Positions 8,051-11,663 of a DNA stretch of 11,663 nt are shown here, one piece after another. Within the stretch, counting starts at the first letter, position 1. The number at the start of each line of letters is the position of its first letter. The position numbers were made by a program, and so were the translations under genes. Source of the DNA: Promethearchaeota archaeon (GTDB lineage Archaea; Asgardarchaeota; Lokiarchaeia; Sigynarchaeales; SOKP01); contig JAEOTJ010000465.1 in NCBI GenBank assembly GCA_016839905.1, positions 1-11,663 of the forward strand. Direction: 5' to 3'. Under the pieces are notes generated by a model. The model did no database searches, was not told the DNA's origin, and was given only the letters and a program-made list of their open reading frames with translations.

Positions 8051-8170
8051 AATGATGAGATTAAATTAATTAATGAACTATTGGGATATAGAATTTATAG
8101 GCGGGATTCTCAACATTATCACCGTGACAATTGGCTTTTACATAGGATTCTTAATAATTTCAAAATATTT
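8051..8170 (+). repeat. Near-identical block, copy A (mate 9061-9180)
   Basis: These 120 bases match 9061-9180 with one mismatch (A at 8072, T at 9082). They span 22 bases before the ATG and the first 98 bases of the gene, all 98 identical. Downstream the two genes diverge quickly to roughly 85-90% at the DNA level. Confidence 0.9.
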
Positions 8171-8924
8171 CACTCATAAAAGAAAAGAATTCTTGATGTT
8201 TGGTATCTGTTCGATATTGATAACTTCTCCTTGGTGGCCAGGAACGATATCATTTATAAGCTTTTGGATAACGACAGAAACAATACCAGATAAGATGTAT
8301 TTTCTAATTGGAAATGTTCTATTACCAGTTGCGGTTATTCTTTGGTTAATTATCGTTACAGATTTTCTTAATGTTGATAAAAAGCTGAAAAAACAATTAT
8401 TTATATTTTTTACAATTTATTGCATATTCTTTGAGATCATGTTATTTACTCATCTTATTTACTTACCCCCTGAATATATAGGAACAATAGATAAGATAAT
8501 GGATGTTCAATATGAAAATGTAATGAGATACATGTTATTATCTTTTATTATTTATCTCTTAATAACCGGTGTACTTTTTGCTAGAGAATCTCTTAAATCC
8601 AACAATCCAGAAATAAGATTAAAAGGAAAATTAATTTTTATAGCATTTATTTTTTTTTGTCTAGGGGCGATATTAGATGCAGAATTTCCTTTAGATTATG
8701 TATCTCTCCTAATCACTAGAATCATTTTGCTCTTAAGTAGTTTTGTCTTTTATTTAGGTTTGATTTTACCTGATTGGATTAAAAACCTTTTATTGAGAAA
8801 ATACTTAAGTCTGGAAAAAAATTTTGAAAAAGAAGAAACTATACAAAAGAAATCGAATGCTCTTAAAAATATTGATAATATTAATTTAGAAGAAAAACTA
8901 ACTGAAAAATTCAAATTAGATTAG
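8073..8924 (+). CDS. 7-TM membrane protein, tandem paralog A
   Basis: The 283-residue protein has seven predicted transmembrane helices at about 8-30, 39-62, 76-98, 107-130, 151-170, 184-203 and 209-232, and a charged C-terminal tail at 233-283. The layout resembles 7-TM sensor regions found at the N-terminus of archaeal and bacterial histidine kinases, but no kinase or output domain follows, so this is a stand-alone membrane module. Notable motifs are SPWWPG (52-57) between TM2 and TM3, EFPLDY (204-209) before TM7, and a tail element SNALKNIDNINLEEKL (261-276). It is about 80% identical to the next gene. The ATG is chosen because identity with the paralog covers the start. There is no strong Shine-Dalgarno; leaderless expression is likely. 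It may be a receptor-like or scaffold protein; I do not know its function. Confidence 0.8.
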   Translation: MNYWDIEFIGGILNIITVTIGFYIGFLIISKYFTHKRKEFLMFGICSILITSPWWPGTISFISFWITTETIPDKMYFLIGNVLLPVAVILWLIIVTDFLNVDKKLKKQLFIFFTIYCIFFEIMLFTHLIYLPPEYIGTIDKIMDVQYENVMRYMLLSFIIYLLITGVLFARESLKSNNPEIRLKGKLIFIAFIFFCLGAILDAEFPLDYVSLLITRIILLLSSFVFYLGLILPDWIKNLLLRKYLSLEKNFEKEETIQKKSNALKNIDNINLEEKLTEKFKLD

Positions 8925-8964
8925 AAAAAGTGGAAAACATAAAAATATAGAGAATTTGTGTAAT

Positions 8965-9001
8965 AAATCTTAAAAAGATTTTTTAATTTTTCTTTTTTAT
9001 T
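8965..9001 (+). terminator. Hairpin plus T-tract terminator after 7-TM copy A
   Basis: A perfect 7-bp stem, AAATCTT-AAA-AAGATTT (8965-8981), is followed by T-rich runs (TTTTTAATTTTTCTTTTTTATTT) to about 9001. It begins 41 bases past the stop at 8924. Archaeal termination depends mainly on T tracts, which are clear here; the hairpin adds support. It separates the two 7-TM genes into distinct transcription units. Confidence 0.6.
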
Positions 9002-9041
9002 TATAAGAAATTTTCATTATTTAAATTGGATTCTCAGAAAA

Positions 9042-9053
9042 TTATATATTAAA
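9042..9053 (+). promoter_or_regulatory. Candidate TATA element of 7-TM copy B
   Basis: TTATATATTAAA, preceded by an A/G-rich flank (CAGAAAA) suitable as a BRE, lies about 41 bases before the ATG at 9083. Compared with copy A, about six extra bases separate this element from the conserved block, so the leader would be a little longer. Confidence 0.4.
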
Positions 9054-9060
9054 GTAAAAA

Positions 9061-9180
9061 AATGATGAGATTAAATTAATTTATGAACTATTGGGATATA
9101 GAATTTATAGGCGGGATTCTCAACATTATCACCGTGACAATTGGCTTTTACATAGGATTCTTAATAATTTCAAAATATTT
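9061..9180 (+). repeat. Near-identical block, copy B (mate 8051-8170)
   Basis: This is the second copy of the 120-base block that matches 8051-8170 at 119 positions. It covers the end of the upstream region and the first 33 codons, including all third codon positions. Confidence 0.9.
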
Positions 9181-9952
9181 TACTCATAAAAGAAAAGAAT
9201 TCCTGATATTTGGAATCTGTGCGATATTGTTATTTTCTCCTTGGTGGCCAGGAACAATATCATTTATAAAATTTTGGATAATGACAGAACCATTGCCAGA
9301 TAAGATGTATTTTCTAATTGGAAATGTTCTATTACCAGTTGCAGTTATTCTTTGGCTAATTATTGTTACAGATTTTCTTAATGTTAATAAAAAACTGAAA
9401 AAACAATTATTTATAATTTTTACAATTTATGGCATAATCTTTGAGATTATGTTATTTACTCTTCTTATTTACTTCCCCCCTGAATTTATAGGAACAATAG
9501 ATAAAATAATGGATGTTCAATACAAAAATATAATAAGATATATGTTATTATCTTTAATCCTTTATCTTTTAATAACAGGAGTACTTTTTGCTAGAGAATC
9601 TATTAAATTTGATGATCCAGAAATACAATTAAAAGGAAAATTAATGCTAGTAGCATTTATTTTATTTAGTCTAGGGGCTATATTAGATACTGAATTTCCT
9701 TTAGATTATGTATCTCTCCTAATCACTAGAATTATCATGATCTCTTCTGTTATTTTCTTTTATGCAGGTTTGGTTTTACCTGATTCGATTAAAAACCTTT
9801 TATTGGGAAAAAAAGCAAGTTCGGATAGAGATCTTGAAAAAAAAGAAAAGAAACAAAAGAGATCAAATGCTCTTAAAAATTTTGATGATATTAATTTAGA
9901 AGAAAAACTGGCTGAAAAATTCAAGTTATCAGAACTAAATAAAAAAGAATAA
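9083..9952 (+). CDS. 7-TM membrane protein, tandem paralog B
   Basis: The 289-residue protein is a tandem duplicate of the preceding gene. The first 41 residues are identical, and by my hand count about 227 of 283 aligned positions match. All seven transmembrane helices, SPWWPG, EFPLDY and the tail element (SNALKNFDDINLEEKL) are kept. Most replacements are conservative hydrophobic swaps in helices, except around TM7 and the start of the tail, which have diverged most. The tail is longer by a few charged residues (ELNKKE). Both copies are intact, so both are probably in use, perhaps with different specificity set by the TM6-TM7 region. It precedes the Arf-like GTPase gene by 134 bases, with a T tract between, so co-transcription is unlikely but read-through is possible. 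Confidence 0.8.
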   Translation: MNYWDIEFIGGILNIITVTIGFYIGFLIISKYFTHKRKEFLIFGICAILLFSPWWPGTISFIKFWIMTEPLPDKMYFLIGNVLLPVAVILWLIIVTDFLNVNKKLKKQLFIIFTIYGIIFEIMLFTLLIYFPPEFIGTIDKIMDVQYKNIIRYMLLSLILYLLITGVLFARESIKFDDPEIQLKGKLMLVAFILFSLGAILDTEFPLDYVSLLITRIIMISSVIFFYAGLVLPDSIKNLLLGKKASSDRDLEKKEKKQKRSNALKNFDDINLEEKLAEKFKLSELNKKE

Positions 9953-9974
9953 GAATAAATTCTCTTCTTTTTTT
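9952..9974 (+). terminator. Probable T-tract terminator after 7-TM copy B
   Basis: A very small inverted repeat, AGAAT-AA-ATTCT, is followed by TCTTCTTTTTTTG with seven Ts in a row at 9968-9974. The stem is too short to count for much; the T tract just past the stop is the main evidence, fitting archaeal termination. Confidence 0.45.
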
Positions 9975-10056
9975 GTATATTCTTATTTAAGTTGCATATT
10001 TCACCATAATATCGTTATATTATTGAGATTAATATTCTCTAATTCTTCATTTTTTC

Positions 10057-10067
10057 TTAAATAATAA
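10057..10067 (+). promoter_or_regulatory. Candidate TATA element of the GTPase operon
   Basis: TTAAATAATAA lies 20-30 bases before the ATG at 10087, with no Shine-Dalgarno between. The spacing suits leaderless transcription from about the start codon. It implies that the GTPase and longin genes form their own operon, separate from the 7-TM genes. Confidence 0.4.
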
Positions 10068-10086
10068 TTAAAAATATGCTAAAAAA

Positions 10087-10611
10087 ATGAAAAATTCAAA
10101 TATAGACGAGCTTGTTAAAATCAGTTTAATAGGACAACCTGCGGTTGGAAAAACAACCATATTAAAACTTCTCTCTCAAAAAACAATCGAAAAAATGTAC
10201 ATTCCTACTCAGGGCTTTGATTTAAACACAGTAAAGTTTGGAAAATTTAAGCTTCGAGTATGGGATTTTGGAGGTCAAACTGCGTATCAGACATATCTTA
10301 AAGACTATTTGAGAGGTTCTGATATAGTTTTTATTGTCACTGACTCATCTCCAAGAAATGTTCTCACTTCAAAACAACTTATTGATTGTGCTAATGAAAC
10401 TGTAGATGAAGATTGCCCAATTATCGCAATAGCTAATAAACAAGACTTATGTGAAAAGGATGGTAGAATGAACTCTGAAAGAGTCGAGAATGTTCTTAAA
10501 ACTAGAACTATTGGTCTTACAGCTATAAAAAGATCTGAGAGAAAAAATCTAATGAATTTTATCAAAAATGAATTAAATCAGGTATTAATAAGAAGGAGGT
10601 CAAATGAGTAA
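10087..10611 (+). CDS. Arf-like small GTPase (Ras superfamily)
   Basis: All GTP-binding motifs are present: P-loop GQPAVGKTT (G16-T24, with K22 and T23), switch I threonine T41 in PTQGF, WDFGGQ (59-64) with D60 and catalytic-type Q64, NKQD (117-120) for guanine specificity, and a G5-type TAIK at 145-148. PTxGF, WDxGGQ and NKQDL are Arf/SR-beta/Sar1-type hallmarks rather than Ras or Rab. At 174 residues it is a bare G domain. The N-terminus before the first strand is only about 10 residues with no Gly2, so the myristoylated amphipathic helix of eukaryotic Arf is absent. There is no C-terminal Cys for prenylation; the tail is basic (RRRSNE). It should be a soluble nucleotide-dependent switch. 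The stop overlaps the start of the longin-like gene (TAATG), implying coupled synthesis and probably physical partnership. It could equally be called MglA-like, but the Arf features are clear. Confidence 0.92.
   Translation: MKNSNIDELVKISLIGQPAVGKTTILKLLSQKTIEKMYIPTQGFDLNTVKFGKFKLRVWDFGGQTAYQTYLKDYLRGSDIVFIVTDSSPRNVLTSKQLIDCANETVDEDCPIIAIANKQDLCEKDGRMNSERVENVLKTRTIGLTAIKRSERKNLMNFIKNELNQVLIRRRSNE
10595..10600 (+). promoter_or_regulatory. Strong Shine-Dalgarno GGAGGT inside the GTPase gene
   Basis: GGAGGT within AGAAGGAGGT lies in the last codons of the GTPase gene, 10 bases before the ATG at 10611. It is the strongest Shine-Dalgarno in the window. It selects 10611 over the ATG at 10604, which is too close and opens only a five-codon frame. 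Confidence 0.8.
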
Positions 10612-11162
10612 TGAATTTTAATGAAAATGAGTTATTTGGTGCTGCTTTAATTGGATTTGATATGATCGATGGACCATTTCTCAAATGGAAAAAAGAATAT
10701 CAAAGTACGGATAGTTTTGTAAATTTAGACGATTTTGCCATGAATTTTTATCTCGCCTTTCGGGGAGGAAACGCAGGAAAAAAGCCTAGAGCAATTTTAT
10801 ATGATAATTTTTATATTGTTGCTTTCCCGAAAGATTTAGAACTCTGTTGCTTGTTCATGAAACCTAAAGGTATCGATTCTAATATACAACAGTTAAATAA
10901 GGTTGCCTCAAGAATTATCGTTGATATGGAAGCCCAAGAATTAGATAATGAAGGAGAGTCAGGTGATGATGACACTGAAGAAGTTGAGAGATTGATTGTT
11001 AATCTTCTAAATGGTACGGATATGTCGACTCCTGAATTAAGGAGATACTTCAAACTAAGTAATTCACAAATATGGAAAGTCATGTCAGATTTAGAAAACG
11101 CTCAAAAAATAACTCGTACAGATAAAAAAGAAGGTAGAGCCGTTTTCTGGACTTCAAAATAG
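10611..11162 (+). CDS. Longin-like domain fused to winged helix-turn-helix
   Basis: Residues 7-109 look like a longin/roadblock-type alpha-beta sensor. Two strands (FGAALIGFD, then GPFLKWKKEY) lead to a helix (about 39-50), three strands (PRAILYDNFYIVAF then LELCCLFMKP) and a helix at 90-107. Starting with strands rather than a helix favours longin. An acidic linker (111-124, GESGDDDTEE) follows. Residues 125-183 then read as a winged helix-turn-helix: helix VERLIVNLLNG, helix STPELRRYF, recognition-type helix SNSQIWKVMSDLENA, and a wing ending KKEGRAVFW. Longin and roadblock domains commonly bind Arf/Rab/MglA-type GTPases (for example the SRX longin of SR-alpha on SR-beta). The TAATG overlap with the Arf-like gene and the strong Shine-Dalgarno support a GTPase-partner pair. 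The winged helix may bind DNA or, as in ESCRT-II, protein. The fold calls are by eye. Confidence 0.75.
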   Translation: MNFNENELFGAALIGFDMIDGPFLKWKKEYQSTDSFVNLDDFAMNFYLAFRGGNAGKKPRAILYDNFYIVAFPKDLELCCLFMKPKGIDSNIQQLNKVASRIIVDMEAQELDNEGESGDDDTEEVERLIVNLLNGTDMSTPELRRYFKLSNSQIWKVMSDLENAQKITRTDKKEGRAVFWTSK

Positions 11163-11196
11163 TTTTTTTAATATTTCTTATTTTTATTTTTATTGC
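11163..11196 (+). terminator. T-tract terminator after the GTPase-longin operon
   Basis: Seven Ts directly follow the TAG stop, and further T runs (TTTCTTATTTTTATTTTTATTG) continue to about 11196. No hairpin is evident. Serial T runs like these are the usual archaeal termination signal. Confidence 0.55.
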
Positions 11197-11334
11197 TTTA
11201 TTTAATTGATAATCGATTTTCAGTATTGCATATTTAATATCTTTTATAAATCATTAAAATGAAGATATACTTAATTAATACAAATTAAATTATTAAGACT
11301 AAAAAGTTAAAATTCAAAATATTTTCGATTTAAA

Positions 11335-11339
11335 GAGGT
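11335..11339 (+). promoter_or_regulatory. Shine-Dalgarno GAGGT deciding a TTG start
   Basis: GAGGT ends 7 bases before TTG at 11347. It supports that TTG as the start of the last gene rather than the ATG at 11362, from which it is 22 bases away. Between the T tracts and this site, about 11197-11334, the DNA is AT-rich with no gene that I can see. Confidence 0.6.
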
Positions 11340-11346
11340 CATTTTC

Positions 11347-11663
11347 TTGAATAAAAAATTTATGCCACATTTAATAATCATCAGTTGTTCAAGTTTATTT
11401 TTATTGGTATCAGGAATACCATTTTTCTTATCGCAGTCTTGGAGCTTTTTTTCTTTCAATCAACATTTAGCTATATCTAGGCCTTCATTGGACGGACATT
11501 TCGTTGTTGGAAGCAGTGAAAAAAAGATTTATTATTTCTCCAAGGATTCTCCCCTACCAATATGGGAGATCAAGACAGATGGTCAGACTTCTGCGAAAAT
11601 CTCATTAGATGGAAGGTATATCGTGGCAGGAAGCGGAGTTATGGCACGTTATGCAGGAGTTGA
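11347..11663 (+). CDS. Exported/membrane-anchored beta-propeller-like protein (5' part)
   Basis: The frame is open from TTG at 11347 to the window end, about 105 codons, so this is the N-terminal part only. A basic start (MNKKF) and a hydrophobic stretch at about 7-30 form a signal peptide or anchor. The rest shows repeat-like blades: SLDGHFVVGSSEKKIYYF then ISLDGRYIVAGSG, the S-x-DG-x-x-V/I-GS pattern of PQQ/WD40-type beta-propellers, with a WEIKT strand between. This suggests an extracytoplasmic propeller for binding rather than a known enzyme. The start is fixed by GAGGT 7 bases upstream. The propeller part is clearly richer in G+C (about 40% over the last 180 bases) than the rest of the window. 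It is 184 bases after the longin gene, past T tracts, and so is a separate unit. Confidence 0.75.
   Translation, partial: MNKKFMPHLIIISCSSLFLLVSGIPFFLSQSWSFFSFNQHLAISRPSLDGHFVVGSSEKKIYYFSKDSPLPIWEIKTDGQTSAKISLDGRYIVAGSGVMARYAGV

Noticed and set aside
8073..9952. Homology of the 7-TM proteins to eukaryotic GPCRs
   Set aside because: Only the helix count and context are similar; no DRY, NPxxY or other GPCR hallmark is present. The helices look more like 7-TM sensor regions of prokaryotic kinases.
10305..10565. Minus-strand open frame of 86 codons inside the GTPase gene
   Set aside because: It is antisense to conserved GTPase motifs (NKQD, G5) that account for the sequence constraint; its translation shows no family resemblance.
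10811..11083. Minus-strand open frame of 90 codons inside the longin-like gene
   Set aside because: It is Ser/Leu-rich, as expected from the complement of a charged helical protein, with no start signal.
1..11663. CRISPR array, tRNA/rRNA gene, insertion sequence or phage genes
   Set aside because: No regularly spaced repeats, no clover-leaf or rRNA-like GC-rich stretch, and no transposase or integrase motifs were seen on either strand. The only repeat is the 7-TM gene duplication.

Overview
The window looks like chromosomal DNA of an Asgard archaeon, most like the AT-rich Lokiarchaeia-type lineages. This is inferred from content, since no rRNA or other marker gene is present. The DNA is very AT-rich with T-tract intergenic regions. 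It encodes archaeal signature families (a DUF2070 membrane protein and a PAC2-family protein) together with an Arf-type small GTPase translationally coupled to a longin/roadblock-like protein, a eukaryote-like pairing common in Asgards. Translation signals are mixed: only a few genes have a clear Shine-Dalgarno sequence, several look leaderless, and up to four use or may use TTG starts.

Left part (1-1701): an AT-rich leader, then an unrecognised helical protein gene on the plus strand (244-798). It converges, with a 3-base gap, on a minus-strand nucleotidyltransferase-fold gene (802-1701).

Middle minus-strand cluster, read from 5875 down to 802: a polytopic membrane protein with a C-terminal zinc ribbon, a PAC2-family protein, a full-length 2,4-dienoyl-CoA reductase-type flavo-iron-sulfur oxidoreductase, and the nucleotidyltransferase. 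The gaps are 59-90 bases, so co-transcription is plausible but not shown; no common pathway is evident.

Right plus-strand part (5992-11663): a DUF2070 membrane protein is transcribed divergently from the zinc-ribbon gene. Then come two tandem paralogous 7-TM proteins, each apparently its own transcription unit with a TATA-like element and a T-tract terminator. Next is a two-gene operon of an Arf-like GTPase and a longin-like/winged-helix fusion joined by a TAATG overlap with a strong Shine-Dalgarno sequence. Last is the 5' end of a membrane-anchored or exported beta-propeller-like protein that runs off the window.

The most interesting unit is 10087-11162. There a Ras-superfamily GTPase is coupled to a protein that joins a probable GTPase-binding longin-like domain to a DNA-binding-type winged helix, suggesting a GTPase-controlled regulator. 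Two 7-TM proteins lie just upstream, but a probable terminator and a separate promoter lie between, so a functional link is only a hypothesis.
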